64,000 bases of DNA from Nitrospirillum amazonense (GTDB taxonomy: Bacteria; Pseudomonadota; Alphaproteobacteria; Azospirillales; Azospirillaceae). Where the stretch lies: NCBI RefSeq assembly GCF_007828035.1, contig NZ_VITV01000007.1:248001-312000 (forward strand), given 5' to 3'. The notes beneath the pieces were generated by a model. It saw only the letters and a program-made list of their open reading frames with translations. It was not told where the DNA came from and did no database searches. Both the position numbers and the translations under genes were made by a program. This document shows positions 25,103-34,428 of this stretch, one piece after another. Positions within the stretch are counted from its first letter, which is position 1; each line of letters begins with the position of its first letter.

Positions 25103-25579
25103 TTACGACTCCGACCCCATCTGCTCCTGCTGGTAGTTCTGCAGGCCCACGCGCTGGATCAGATCCTGCTGGGTTTCCAGCCAGTCGATATGCTCTTCGG
25201 TGTCTTCCAGGATTTCCCGCAGGATCTCCTTGCTCTGGAAGTCGCGCACCGACTCGGCATAGGTCATGGCGTCCTGCAGGCAGGTGCGGTTGTGCCGCTC
25301 GATGGACAGATCGCCCTCGAACATCTCCGGCACGTCCTCGCCGATCTTCAGCTTCAGCAGGTCCTGCAGGTTGGGCAGGCCCTCCAGGAACAGGATGCGC
25401 TCGATCAGCTTGTCGGCGTGCTTCATCTCGCCGATGGATTCCTCATAGACCTTCTTGGCCAGGCGCATCAGGCCCCAGTTCTTCAGCATGCGGGCATGCA
25501 GGAAGTACTGGTTGATGGCGGTCAACTCGTTGGTGAGGATCTTGTTCAGGTGAACGATGACCTGCGGATCGCCCTTCAT
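25103..25579 (-). CDS. bfr: Bacterioferritin, ferroxidase ligand Glu127 replaced by Thr
   Basis: 158 residues from ATG 25579; with this start and its AAGGAG site the family numbering fits exactly: ferroxidase Glu18, Glu51, His54 and Glu94, haem ligand Met52, and His130. The usual ExxH of helix D reads TEEH, so position 127 is Thr. Bfr stores iron as ferrihydrite in a 24-mer with haem between subunits. In species with two bfr genes one subunit keeps Met52 and loses ferroxidase residues; this gene fits that type, but no second bfr is in the window. It lies 111 bases downstream of kup on the same strand, across a long hairpin. Confidence 0.93.
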   Translation of the reverse strand: MKGDPQVIVHLNKILTNELTAINQYFLHARMLKNWGLMRLAKKVYEESIGEMKHADKLIERILFLEGLPNLQDLLKLKIGEDVPEMFEGDLSIERHNRTCLQDAMTYAESVRDFQSKEILREILEDTEEHIDWLETQQDLIQRVGLQNYQQEQMGSES

Positions 25580-25627
25580 CACTTATTCTCCTTATAGGCG
25601 GGGCCCATCCCGAAACCGGACCACGAC

Positions 25628-25681
25628 ACCGTCTGCCGCGCGGCGCTTGCAAAAGCGTTCCAGCGGCGCGCGGCAGACGGT
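25628..25681. repeat. Perfect 15-bp long hairpin between kup and bfr
   Basis: ACCGTCTGCCGCGCG (25628-25642) is the exact inverse of 25667-25681. Inside, CGCTT and AAGCG form a second small stem around TTGCAA-type loop bases. No U-run on either strand. Its place between two same-strand genes suggests kup termination, RNA processing, or insulation of bfr. Confidence 0.6.
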
Positions 25682-25693
25682 ACCAGGGACGGA

Positions 25694-27589
25694 TTAAACT
25701 TCGACTTGGGTCCCCAATTCCACCACGCGATTGGGCGGAATGTCGAAAAATGTCGTTGCGGACAAGGCCGTGGCCGACAGGGCGATGAAGACCTGCTCCT
25801 GCCAGCGGGTGAGGTCGGAGCGGGAGGACGGCACCAGGGTTTCGCGCCCCAGGAAGAACGAGGTCTCCGCCAAATCGATGGCCAGGCCCAGCGGTCGGCA
25901 CTCGGCTAGGGCGCGCGGCACGTTGGGCTGCTCCATGAAGCCGAAATGGGCGGTGACGGAGAAGAAGCCCTTGCCCAGCTTTTCCATCGACACGCGGCGT
26001 TCCCGCGTCACCCACGGCACCTCTTCCGTCAGCACCCGCATCAGCACCACGCGCTCATGCAGCACCTTGTTGTGCTTCAGGTTGTGCAGCAGGGCGTGGG
26101 GCACCTTGTCGACGCTGCCGGTCATGAACACGGCGGTCCCGGCCACGCGCACCGGCGTGCGGTCCGCCCGTTCCAGGAACAGCGACATGGGCAGGGCGTC
26201 GCGATAGATGCGGTCGTACAGCACCTTGCGCCCCAGCCGCCAGGTGGAAACCAGCATGAACACAGCCATGCCCACGGTCAGGGGTAGCCAGCCGCCCTGG
26301 GGGATCTTCAGGCAGTTGGCGGTCAGGAAGCTGAAGTCGATAAACAGGAAGAAGCCGAAGACCACAGCGGCGCGCGGCCGACTCCACCCCCACACGTCGC
26401 GGGCGGTGAACAGGGCCATGATGGTGGTGATGGCCATGCTGCCGGTCACCGCCAGGCCATAGGCGTCGGTCAGCTTGGCGGAGCTGCCGAAGGCGATGAC
26501 CAGCGCCACCACGGCGACCATCAGGGCCCAGTTGATGCGGGGCACATAGACCTGGCCGATCTCGCTTTCCGAGGTGTGGCGGATTTCCATGCGGGGCATG
26601 TAGCCCAGCTGCACCGCCTGGCGGGTCAGCGAGAACACGCCGGAGATGACGGCCTGGCTGGCGATGACCGAGGCCGCCGTGGACAGCACCACCAGGGGCA
26701 GCAGCAGGAATTCCGGCACCAGCAGGAAGAAGGGGTTGTCGATGGCCTCGGGCTTGCTGAGCAGCAGGGCGCCCTGGCCGAAATAGTTCAGCACCAGCGA
26801 GGGGAAAACCAGGCCCACCCAGGCGTGCCGGATGGGCCGGCGGCCGAAGTGGCCCATGTCGGCGTAGAGCGCCTCACCACCGGTGAAGGACAGGACGGCG
26901 GCACCCAGGATGTAGAACACCGACCAGCCGTGGTTGAAGGCCAGGTCCAGGGCGTAGCGCGGGTCCAACGCCTTCAGCACGTGGGGCACGTGGACGATGT
27001 GCACCAGGCCCATGACACCCAGGCAGAGGAACCAGAAGGTCATTACCGGGCCGAACAGTCGGCCCACGGTGTTGGTGCCACCGCTCTGGATCAGGAACAG
27101 GCCCACGACGATGATGCCGGTGATGGGCACCACCCAGTGCTGTACGTCGGGGGCGGATATCTCCAGCCCTTCCACGGCCGACAGCACGGTCACGGCGGGG
27201 GTGATCATGCCGTCGCCGTAGAACAGCGCCAGGCCCAGCATGGCCAGCACGGTCATGAGCCGGCGTTGCGAGCGCGACCGGTCCTTGCCGCTGAGCGCCA
27301 GGGTGGAGAGGGAAAGGATGCCGCCCTCGCCCTTGTTGTCGGCGCGCAGGATCAGCACGACGTACTTCAGCGTCACCACGAGGACCAGCGACCACACCAC
27401 CATCGACAGGAAGCCGAAGATGTTGGCCTCGTTCAGCGGCATGCCCGTGATGGCCGGGTCGAACGCCGTGTGCATGGTGTAGAGGGGGCTGGTGCCGATG
27501 TCGCCGTAGACGACACCCAAAGCCCCGAGGGTCAGGGCCCAGTGGCGGCGACCGGCGTCGTGCTGGTCGCTAGAGTGGCTGGATTGCAT
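25694..27589 (-). CDS. kup: Low-affinity potassium uptake protein Kup
   Basis: 631 residues, typical Kup length. Signature start ALTLGALGVVYGDIGTSPLYTMHTAF, then LVLVVTLKYVVLILRADNKGEGGILSL and LFYGDGMITPAVTVLSAVEGLE, twelve membrane segments, and a cytosolic C-terminal domain of about 170 residues (VHERV..TEEVPWV region, ETSFFLGRETLVPS). It takes up K+ with H+ across the inner membrane. Divergent from a Kir-type K+ channel gene 300 bases away, so this is a potassium locus. Ribosome site weak; ATG 27589 is the first Met and keeps the conserved N-terminus. Confidence 0.96.
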   Translation of the reverse strand: MQSSHSSDQHDAGRRHWALTLGALGVVYGDIGTSPLYTMHTAFDPAITGMPLNEANIFGFLSMVVWSLVLVVTLKYVVLILRADNKGEGGILSLSTLALSGKDRSRSQRRLMTVLAMLGLALFYGDGMITPAVTVLSAVEGLEISAPDVQHWVVPITGIIVVGLFLIQSGGTNTVGRLFGPVMTFWFLCLGVMGLVHIVHVPHVLKALDPRYALDLAFNHGWSVFYILGAAVLSFTGGEALYADMGHFGRRPIRHAWVGLVFPSLVLNYFGQGALLLSKPEAIDNPFFLLVPEFLLLPLVVLSTAASVIASQAVISGVFSLTRQAVQLGYMPRMEIRHTSESEIGQVYVPRINWALMVAVVALVIAFGSSAKLTDAYGLAVTGSMAITTIMALFTARDVWGWSRPRAAVVFGFFLFIDFSFLTANCLKIPQGGWLPLTVGMAVFMLVSTWRLGRKVLYDRIYRDALPMSLFLERADRTPVRVAGTAVFMTGSVDKVPHALLHNLKHNKVLHERVVLMRVLTEEVPWVTRERRVSMEKLGKGFFSVTAHFGFMEQPNVPRALAECRPLGLAIDLAETSFFLGRETLVPSSRSDLTRWQEQVFIALSATALSATTFFDIPPNRVVELGTQVEV

Positions 27590-27889
27590 CGGTGGGGATC
27601 GGCGTGGACTGCGTTAGGATGGCGTGTTCTGGGACCGGTCGGGGCATATGGCTAAAAGAGATAGGTATCCGATAGCAACGAAACGACAGTTGAAACACGA
27701 CATCGGTGGCAAAGCGGCCGGATCGACCACGCCACCACCCTGGGACGGATTACGACCGCAGTCAACCATGACATCGCAGGTGCAGCATCGGGCGGGCCCG
27801 TCCCACGCTTGAAAAAACGACATTTCGCGCCGCTTGGGCTATGGTGGCGGAAGCCTCGCAAACCCTGCTGAACAAACGGTTTTTCGCCC
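27590..27889. other. Divergent region between kup and the Kir channel, 300 bases
   Basis: Contains both promoters of the potassium genes. It is AT-richer around 27645-27690 (GGCTAAAAGAGATAGGTATCC). I found no clear inverted repeat, ribosome site for the channel gene, or small gene in it. Confidence 0.5.
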
Positions 27890-28831
27890 GTGCCGACCCA
27901 TCGCCGACTGGCCCGCCTACACCAACGCCGCATCACCGTCGACGGCCGCCCCTTCGCCACCCTGAAGGGGGTGCCGGCCTTGCGCTGGCAGGACCCCTAC
28001 CACTTCCTGCTCAGCATCTCCTGGGGCGGATTCTTCGGCCTGGCGCTGGCCATCTACCTGATCGCCAACCTGATTTTCGCCGGCCTTTACCTGATGGAAC
28101 CGGGCGGCGTCACCAACGCCCGCATCGGGTCCTTCACCGACGCCTTCTTCTTCAGCGTGCAGACGCTGGGCACCATGGGCTATGGCGTCATGGCGCCCAA
28201 CACCGTCTACGCCAACAGCGTGGCGGCGGCCGAGTCCTTCACCGGCATGCTGGGCGTGGCCCAGATCACCGGCCTGATCTTCGCCCGCTTCTCCCGTCCT
28301 AAGGCGCTGATCCTGTTCAGCCGCAACATCCTGTTCACCCAGCATGACGGGCACCCGGTGCTGATGCTGCGGGCGGGCAACACCCGCGGCAACCAGATCC
28401 TGGAGGCCGAGGCCAGCGTGTCGTTCAGCACCATGCGCATCACGGAGGAGGGCACCATGATGCGCGGGTTCGAGGAGCTGAAACTGATGCGGGCCAAGTC
28501 GCCCCTGTTCGCGCTGTCCTGGACCATCGTCCACCGCATCGATGAGAGCAGCCCGCTGTACGGCCAGACGGAATGGACCCTGCGGCAAAGCCACGCGACC
28601 TTCATCGTCCTGCTAAGCGGCACGGACGAAAACTATTCGCAGAAGGTCTACAGCCGCAAAACCTACGAGGCCGGCGACGTCCTGTGGGGCCAGCGCTTCG
28701 TCGACATCATCAAGGTGCACGATGATGGCCACCGCCTGCTGGATTTCAGCCGCTTCCACGACACCGAGCCGCAGCGGCTGCCCAGACCACAGCCGGACGC
28801 CGGGGCACGTGAACCCGGCGCGAATGCGTAA
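27890..28831 (+). CDS. Inward-rectifier type potassium channel (KirBac-like)
   Basis: 313 residues. DPYHFLLSISWGGFFGLALAIYLIANLIFAGLYLM is the slide helix and TM1, then the pore helix and selectivity filter FFFSVQTLGTMGYGVM, then TM2 ESFTGMLGVAQITGLIFARFSRP. The cytosolic Kir domain follows (ILFSRNILFTQHDGHPVLMLRAGNTRGNQILEAEASVS region, SWTIVHRIDESSPL). Filter is TMGYG. Tetrameric channel in the inner membrane, gated by lipid or pH in known members. GTG 27890 has no good ribosome site, so the exact start is uncertain. Neighbour of kup, divergent. Confidence 0.92.
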   Translation: MPTHRRLARLHQRRITVDGRPFATLKGVPALRWQDPYHFLLSISWGGFFGLALAIYLIANLIFAGLYLMEPGGVTNARIGSFTDAFFFSVQTLGTMGYGVMAPNTVYANSVAAAESFTGMLGVAQITGLIFARFSRPKALILFSRNILFTQHDGHPVLMLRAGNTRGNQILEAEASVSFSTMRITEEGTMMRGFEELKLMRAKSPLFALSWTIVHRIDESSPLYGQTEWTLRQSHATFIVLLSGTDENYSQKVYSRKTYEAGDVLWGQRFVDIIKVHDDGHRLLDFSRFHDTEPQRLPRPQPDAGAREPGANA

Positions 28832-28937
28832 ACCGGCCGTTAACGACTGGCCGATATACATAGACCGGAAGGCGTAAAAGCCGGGGCGGAATCCCTTCGC
28901 ACCGGACCGCCGCAACCCTCCCCCGCTGGAGTGTCCG

Positions 28938-30131
28938 GTGCCCCGGCAACCGATCGTGACCCTGGCCCATTTCCTCACCAGCGGCGACGACATGCGCCCG
29001 CTGCTGACGCCGGCCGGACACAGCCATGCCGTCGCCCGGGAACGCCATGGCCTGATTATCGGCCGGGTGCGCATGCTGGCGCTGCTGCTGGCGGCCCTGA
29101 CCGTGGCCTGGGTGGGGGTGGATGCCATGAGTTTCCGCTGGCCCGCCTGGGGCGCCCTGGCTGCCGACCGGCTGGTCAGCGCCGGCTGCTTCCTGACCTT
29201 GGCCTGCCACCCCCGCTGGCGCCGGGGCCGCCTGGGCATCGCCCCAGCGCTGGGCCTGCTGGTGGGCGTCAGCCTGGCCTTCTACCTAACCGCGCAGCTC
29301 ATGCTGGGCCTGATGGGCGCCAGCGCCCCGGGCTTTTTAGGCGAAGGCGCCGCCAACACCGCCTACAACGACCTGCCCTACATTGCGGCCGCCGGCCTGG
29401 CCCTGTTTCCCCTGACGGCGCTGGAAACCGGCCTGGCCGGCCTGGCCATCCTGGGCGCCAGCGCCCTGTCCATGACCCTCTGGCCCGAGATCCTGGAGGG
29501 CGAGTCCCTGGCCAACGCCCTGTGGCACGTGCTGGTCACCACCGGCATTGCCGGGATCGCCGGCATTTGCCAGCTGCGCCTGCTGATCACCCTGACGGAC
29601 CAGGCCAGCCGCGACGGCCTGACCCAGGCACTGACCCGGCAGGCGGGGGCCGAGCTGCTGGCCGTGCGCTTCGCCAACGCCGAACGCCTGACCCAGCCGC
29701 TGACGCTGGCCTTCTTCGACCTGGACCAGTTCAAGGACGTCAACGACCGCTACGGCCACGAGGCCGGCGACACCGTCCTGCGCGAGGCGGCCCGCCGCAT
29801 CCGAGCCAGTGTGCGCGACAGCGACACGCTGGTGCGCTGGGGCGGGGAAGAGTTCCTGCTGATCCTGCCGGCGACCACCCTTGCCGACGCCCTGCCCATC
29901 ATCGACCGCCTGGCGGACGGCGGCCTGGGCCTGCGCCCCAGCGGCAGCCCACAGACGGCCAGCATCGGCCTGGCGGAACGGATATCCGACGGCAGCCGCG
30001 ACTGGAACGACCTGGTGGCCATGTCGGACGTGCGCATGTACGCCGCCAAGCGCGCCGGCCGCAACCGCTACACCGCCGTCGCCGGCTGCCTCATCCCCTT
30101 CATCCGTCCCGGCCTGGCCGGCGCGGCTTAG
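28938..30131 (+). CDS. Membrane diguanylate cyclase (GGDEF)
   Basis: 397 residues from GTG 28938 (GGAG six bases upstream). Six or seven hydrophobic segments fill residues 40-215, then a GGDEF domain: DGLTQALTRQAGAELL, LAFFDLDQFKDVNDRYGHEAGD, and the active loop RWGGEEFLLIL. An I-site is present: RDSD sits exactly five residues before GGEEF, so product inhibition is expected. Makes c-di-GMP from two GTP. No EAL domain. Sensor part is an unclassified membrane domain (MHYT- or MASE-like in layout). It is followed convergently by the alkaline phosphatase gene. Confidence 0.92.
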   Translation: MPRQPIVTLAHFLTSGDDMRPLLTPAGHSHAVARERHGLIIGRVRMLALLLAALTVAWVGVDAMSFRWPAWGALAADRLVSAGCFLTLACHPRWRRGRLGIAPALGLLVGVSLAFYLTAQLMLGLMGASAPGFLGEGAANTAYNDLPYIAAAGLALFPLTALETGLAGLAILGASALSMTLWPEILEGESLANALWHVLVTTGIAGIAGICQLRLLITLTDQASRDGLTQALTRQAGAELLAVRFANAERLTQPLTLAFFDLDQFKDVNDRYGHEAGDTVLREAARRIRASVRDSDTLVRWGGEEFLLILPATTLADALPIIDRLADGGLGLRPSGSPQTASIGLAERISDGSRDWNDLVAMSDVRMYAAKRAGRNRYTAVAGCLIPFIRPGLAGAA

Positions 30132-30176
30132 TTTGGGTTCCCTCATGCGCCGGTGTCGCCGTCCGGCGGCATCCTC

Positions 30177-31853
30177 TTACTGGGCAGCAACCGGGCAGGT
30201 GTCGCCGGGCCCCCCATCCAGATCGAGGCAGCGGCCATCGACATCACCGGCCGCCAGCTTGAAGCCCACCAGAGCCGCCAGGGTCGGCATGATGTCGACC
30301 GTCTCGACGGACAGCGGCTGCTCGAAGCCGGTGATGCCCTTGCGCCAGAACAGGATGGGCACGCGCCGGTCATAGTCCCAGGGGCTGCCGTGGGTGGCGA
30401 TGTAGCTGGCCGGCTTGGACGGGATGGCGGTGATGCGCGGCTTCAGGAAGACGACCAGATCGCCGGACCGGCTGGGGTCGAACGAGGCCCGCGCGCGGTC
30501 CAGCAGGCTCCACGTGTCGGGCGCACCGGTGGGCGCCGGCGCGCCCGCCACCTCCGCCGCGGTATAGACGGCGGCCACCTGCGGGTCGGCCCGGTACAGG
30601 GCCAGCGTTTCGTTCAGCACCTTGGTCCGCCAGGCGCCGGCGACCGTCGGGCCCACCCAGACGTCGCCGTTGCCGCCGCCGAACAGCAGTTCCGCACCGT
30701 CCACGCCCAGGGGCGCCACCTTCTTGCCCAGGTTCTCGGACACCAGGCCGTCGTCCACGCGCGCCGCCATCGGCATGCCGCGCAGGCGCTCACGCTCGGG
30801 GATATCATTGCCGCCGTGGTCGGCCGACAGGGCCAGGACATAGTCCACCCCGGTGGCGTCCAGGGCGGCGACCAGCTTGCCCAGCGTGCGGTCCAGGTTG
30901 GCCACCTGGATGCACATCTCGGATCCTTCGGTGCCGTAGCTGTGGCCGATATAGTCGGTCGCCGAGGCGCCCACGGTCAGCACGTCCACGGACTTGCCGT
31001 GGCCCAGCTTCATGTCCTTGATCAGGCGGACGGCGAGGTCGATGATGGCGGCGTCGAACGCGGGGGATGCCCGCCACTGCGCCTCCGCCTTGGGGCCAGG
31101 CTGCCTGGCGAAGCGACCGTTGCCGACCGTCAGGACGTCATCCTTCCTCTCCACCGCCACCGGCATGTCGATGGCCTTGCACCATTCCGGCTCGGCATAT
31201 TCCTTGGCGGGCTTGGCGATCTCGGCCATGGCGGCCTCGTTCACGGCGGTCACGGCCGCCGGCGCGGTGCGGCCTTCGTAGGAAATGAAGCCCTGCCCAT
31301 CCTTCCAGAACCACAGCTCGTCCACGGCGTGGCCGCCCATCATGATGGCGGCGCGGTCCTTGCCGGCGACGGAAACGGTACGCACCTCCGGGTCGGCCGC
31401 CTTCATCCGCTCGCCCAGCGTCGGCACCTTCAGGTGCACGTCGGAGGGAACATAGGCCTTGTAGCTGCCCTTGCTCTCATCCTCGGCACAATAGATCTTG
31501 CCCGGCCGGGGGCCTTTGAAGCTGTACCAGTCGTTGGCGATGATACCGGTGCGGGCCGGGTGGTCGCCGGTCATCAGCGTGGAATGGCCGGGGCAGGTTT
31601 CCGTCGCCGCATGGCTTTGATAGCCGTTGGGGAACACCGCCCCCTCCGTCAGCCGGCGCAGGCCGCCGGTGAAATGGCTGCGGTATTGCTGAAACAGGTC
31701 GGTGGAGAACTGGTCGACCGAGACCAGCACGATCAGCTTGGGGGCCGGCGCCTCGGCATCCGCCGCCACGGCGGGCGTGGCCATCAGGGATGCCACGGCG
31801 CACAGCTGCGCCATCAGGGGCGCCACCATCCTGGAATACCAACGCGTCATCAT
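30177..31853 (-). CDS. PafA-like alkaline phosphatase / type I phosphodiesterase
   Basis: 558 residues from ATG 31853. Signal peptide (MVAPLMAQLCAVASLMATPAVAA). Alkaline phosphatase superfamily metal sites: VLVSVDQFSTDLFQQY with first Asp, SHAATETCPGHSTLMTG with the nucleophile Thr, SADHGG with Asp-His, and DYVLAL before it; a further metal His lies in TVDIMPTLAALVG-type region. The Thr nucleophile and overall length match the calcium-activated PafA family, which hydrolyses phosphomonoesters in the periplasm. A Pho-box-like array is 4 kb away and not attached to this gene. Longer upstream start (31958) is in frame but precedes the signal peptide. Confidence 0.9.
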   Translation of the reverse strand: MMTRWYSRMVAPLMAQLCAVASLMATPAVAADAEAPAPKLIVLVSVDQFSTDLFQQYRSHFTGGLRRLTEGAVFPNGYQSHAATETCPGHSTLMTGDHPARTGIIANDWYSFKGPRPGKIYCAEDESKGSYKAYVPSDVHLKVPTLGERMKAADPEVRTVSVAGKDRAAIMMGGHAVDELWFWKDGQGFISYEGRTAPAAVTAVNEAAMAEIAKPAKEYAEPEWCKAIDMPVAVERKDDVLTVGNGRFARQPGPKAEAQWRASPAFDAAIIDLAVRLIKDMKLGHGKSVDVLTVGASATDYIGHSYGTEGSEMCIQVANLDRTLGKLVAALDATGVDYVLALSADHGGNDIPERERLRGMPMAARVDDGLVSENLGKKVAPLGVDGAELLFGGGNGDVWVGPTVAGAWRTKVLNETLALYRADPQVAAVYTAAEVAGAPAPTGAPDTWSLLDRARASFDPSRSGDLVVFLKPRITAIPSKPASYIATHGSPWDYDRRVPILFWRKGITGFEQPLSVETVDIMPTLAALVGFKLAAGDVDGRCLDLDGGPGDTCPVAAQ

Positions 31854-32066
31854 ACCCCCCTTCACCCCTTGCGATCGGCGGGCACCGGCGCCCGGCCCCC
31901 ATGCGACCGGGCGCCGCAGGGCCCGCACCCTTGTTTTCCATCGGCCGCCGGATCGCAACAGATGTCTGGCGTTGTCGTTGAAATGTCATGTGTTTCGGCC
32001 GGCTTGCCGCCACGGGGCGCGTGACTTAAGGTGGAAATGCTGGGATGGCGTCATCTTGGGGGATGC

Positions 32067-32819
32067 ATGACGGCGTTGGAAGTGCGGGGGCTGGCCAAGG
32101 CGTTCAGCCGGCCGGCGGTGCGGGGCCTGGATCTGACCATCGCGCCCGGCGAGTTCTACGGCCTGCTGGGCCCCAACGGCGCGGGCAAGACCACAACGCT
32201 GCGCATGATCGTGGGCCTGCTGCGGCCGGACGCCGGCAGCGTCCGCGTTTTCGGCGTCGATGCCCTGGCCGATCCCATCGCGGCGAAGCGCCAGGTGGCC
32301 TGGCTGCCGGATGAGCCGCTGATCTACGACAAGCTGACACCGCTGGAGTTCCTGGAGTTCGTGGCCGGCCTGTGGGGTGTCCCCGCGGCCGATGCCAGCG
32401 CGCGGGCGGAGGAACTGCTGCACCGCCTGGACCTGTGGGATCATAGGGCGGAGCGGTGCGAAGGTTTCTCGCGGGGCATGAAGCAAAAGGCGGCCCTGGC
32501 CGGTGCCCTGATCCACGACCCGCGCCTGCTGATCCTGGATGAGCCGCTGACCGGCTTGGACGCGGCCATCGCCCGCGAGGTGAAGGACATCCTGGTGGAA
32601 CGGGTGCGGGCGGGTGCGACGATCATCCTGACCACCCACATCCTGGACGTGGCCGAGCGGCTGGTAAGCCGCATCGGCATCATCCAGGACGGCCGGCTGC
32701 TGGCCGAGGGCACGCTGGCGGAATTGCGCGGCCGGGTGGGCCGTGACGACAGCACCCTGGAGGATGTGTTCCTGGACCTGGTGGCAGCCCCGGCCAACAC
32801 CGAGCGGGAACCGGCATGA
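32067..32819 (+). CDS. ABC transporter ATP-binding protein
   Basis: 250 residues from ATG 32067 with GGGGGA just upstream. Walker A GLLGPNGAGKTT, Q-loop VAWLPDEPLIYD, signature-like FSRGMKQKAALA (SRGMK instead of LSGGQ, usual in ABC-2 type exporters), Walker B LLILDEPLTGLD, H-loop TTHILD. It drives the membrane protein whose ATG overlaps its TGA by four bases. Substrate unknown. The C-terminal tail (TLEDVFLDLV) is typical of the CcmA/NatA class. Confidence 0.95.
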   Translation: MTALEVRGLAKAFSRPAVRGLDLTIAPGEFYGLLGPNGAGKTTTLRMIVGLLRPDAGSVRVFGVDALADPIAAKRQVAWLPDEPLIYDKLTPLEFLEFVAGLWGVPAADASARAEELLHRLDLWDHRAERCEGFSRGMKQKAALAGALIHDPRLLILDEPLTGLDAAIAREVKDILVERVRAGATIILTTHILDVAERLVSRIGIIQDGRLLAEGTLAELRGRVGRDDSTLEDVFLDLVAAPANTEREPA

Positions 32820-34303
32820 CCGCCGCTACACTGCGCCCGGGGACCTTGGCGTGGCTGCTGCGGCATGAGCTGCGCCTGGCCGCGCGGGCCATCAAACTGT
32901 CATCCCCCGGCGTCTGGATCACCCTGCTGGCCATGGTGATCCTGTTCCACGTCCTGGGCGCCTTCATGGCCATAGGCGCCGCACAAGGGGGAGGCGCCGA
33001 CATGCAGCCGGCGATCAGCGCCATGGTGGCGGCGCTGGCCTGCTGCTTCATGATGGGCACGGCCATCTACCGCGCCATGGACACGATCTATGCCCGGGGG
33101 GACTACGACCTGCTGCTGTCATCCCCCTTGTCGCCCGCCGTCATCCTGCCGGCCCGTGCCTTGGCGGTGATGGCCGGGACCCTGCTGTTTCCCGCTGCCC
33201 TGATCCTGCCCATCGCCAACATGGGCGCCATCTTCGGCCATCCCAACTGGTTGGCCGCCTACGTGGCCCTGCCCGCCCTGGCCCTGGCCGTGACGGGCGT
33301 CGCCCTGTTGGTGGCACTGCTGCTGGTGCGCTGGGTGGGGGTGCGGCGCGCCCGCGTCGTGGGCCAGGGCATCGCCGCCTTCACCGGCATGCTCATGGGC
33401 CTGGCGGGGCAGATCCCCCGGCTGCTGGGCCCGCATATCGACTGGATGGCGCGCACCGACGGGCTGAGGCACGGGCCGCTGGCGGCCTTCGTTCTGCTGC
33501 CGGGCCACGCGCTGCTGGGCGACCCGCTATCCCTGGCCGTCCTGGTCATCGCTTGCGTCAGCATCTTCGCCGGCGTCACCGCGCGCTGGGGTGCCACCTT
33601 CATCGCCACCGCCTCCGCCGCGGCCGGCGCCACGACGGCCGCAACCAAGGCACCGACCAAGGCCCACCAGTTCCAGGACCGTCTGGGCCCCCTGCTGCGC
33701 CGCAAGGAATGGCGGCTGATGCGCCGCCACCCTCAGCTGCCCCTGCTGCTGTTCCAGCAGATGAGCGGCGCCATCATCCTAGTCATTTCCATGCAGGACC
33801 AGTGGCGGACCGACCCGTTGACCCTGGCCGCCCTGGTGGTGCCCTTGGCCGCCCTGACGGCCGGCACCCTGGCCAAGCTGGCCCTGGCCGACGGGGCCGC
33901 CGACCTGATCAACGCCGCTCCGGTTCCGGCCAAGCGCCTGCGCCAGGCCAAGGTGGAAGCCGCCGGCCTGCCGCCCCTCGCGGTGGTGGCCCTGGTAGCC
34001 GCCCTGGCCGGCGGCATCAGCCTGTGGGGCACGCTGACCATCCTCAGCTGCGGCATCGCCGCCACCTTCTGCGCCGTGGTGGCCAGCCTGTGGGTGCAAC
34101 CGGTCAGCGGAAGCGCGGTGGACCAGGTGCTGAAGCCGCGCAAGGGCGCCACCGGCAAGCTGGTGGGCCGCACCCTGCTGGAAATGATGATGAGCTACGG
34201 CTGGATGGGCGCCACCGTCCTGATGCTGCACCACAACCCCTTCGCCCTGCTGGTGGCGGGCGGGCTGCTGGGCCTGGTCGCCATCCTGCGGGCGCCTTTA
34301 TAA
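32816..34303 (+). CDS. ABC-2 type exporter membrane subunit
   Basis: 495 residues, ATGA overlap with the ATPase gene shows coupling. About twelve hydrophobic helices, for example VWITLLAMVILFHVLGAFM, LPALALAVTGVALLVALLLV, LLVAGGLLGLVAILRAPL. A YARGDYDLLLSSPLSPAVILPARALAV segment matches the cytosolic coupling region of ABC-2 permeases with split halves. A Lys/Thr/Ala-rich linker (residues 265-285) separates two halves, so the protein may be a fused pair. No specific substrate can be inferred. Followed by copy B of the dispersed element. Confidence 0.9.
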   Translation: MTAATLRPGTLAWLLRHELRLAARAIKLSSPGVWITLLAMVILFHVLGAFMAIGAAQGGGADMQPAISAMVAALACCFMMGTAIYRAMDTIYARGDYDLLLSSPLSPAVILPARALAVMAGTLLFPAALILPIANMGAIFGHPNWLAAYVALPALALAVTGVALLVALLLVRWVGVRRARVVGQGIAAFTGMLMGLAGQIPRLLGPHIDWMARTDGLRHGPLAAFVLLPGHALLGDPLSLAVLVIACVSIFAGVTARWGATFIATASAAAGATTAATKAPTKAHQFQDRLGPLLRRKEWRLMRRHPQLPLLLFQQMSGAIILVISMQDQWRTDPLTLAALVVPLAALTAGTLAKLALADGAADLINAAPVPAKRLRQAKVEAAGLPPLAVVALVAALAGGISLWGTLTILSCGIAATFCAVVASLWVQPVSGSAVDQVLKPRKGATGKLVGRTLLEMMMSYGWMGATVLMLHHNPFALLVAGGLLGLVAILRAPL

Positions 34304-34305
34304 GT

Positions 34306-34400
34306 TGCTTCAGGCGCTGGCGGGGCATCCGCCCCTTAGCTATCCTCAGTTTCCAGTCCGCTGCGCTCCCCGGAAACTTCCGGCGGACGCGGTCGCGCCC
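34306..34400 (+). repeat. Dispersed two-hairpin intergenic element, copy B
   Basis: CTTCAGGCGCTGGC lead, hairpin 1 with arms GGGGC (34322-34326) and GCCCC (34331-34335) around loop ATCC, then CTTAGCTATCCTC, CAGTCCGCTGCGCTCCCCGG, a CCGGAAACTTCCGG palindrome and GCGGTCGCGCCC. It begins two bases after the permease stop and ends before the stop of the convergent MFS gene, so it fills the whole gap. Same order as copies A, C and D. Confidence 0.65.
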
Positions 34401-34428
34401 TAAGGTCACTTTCCGCCGCAGAGCGCAT

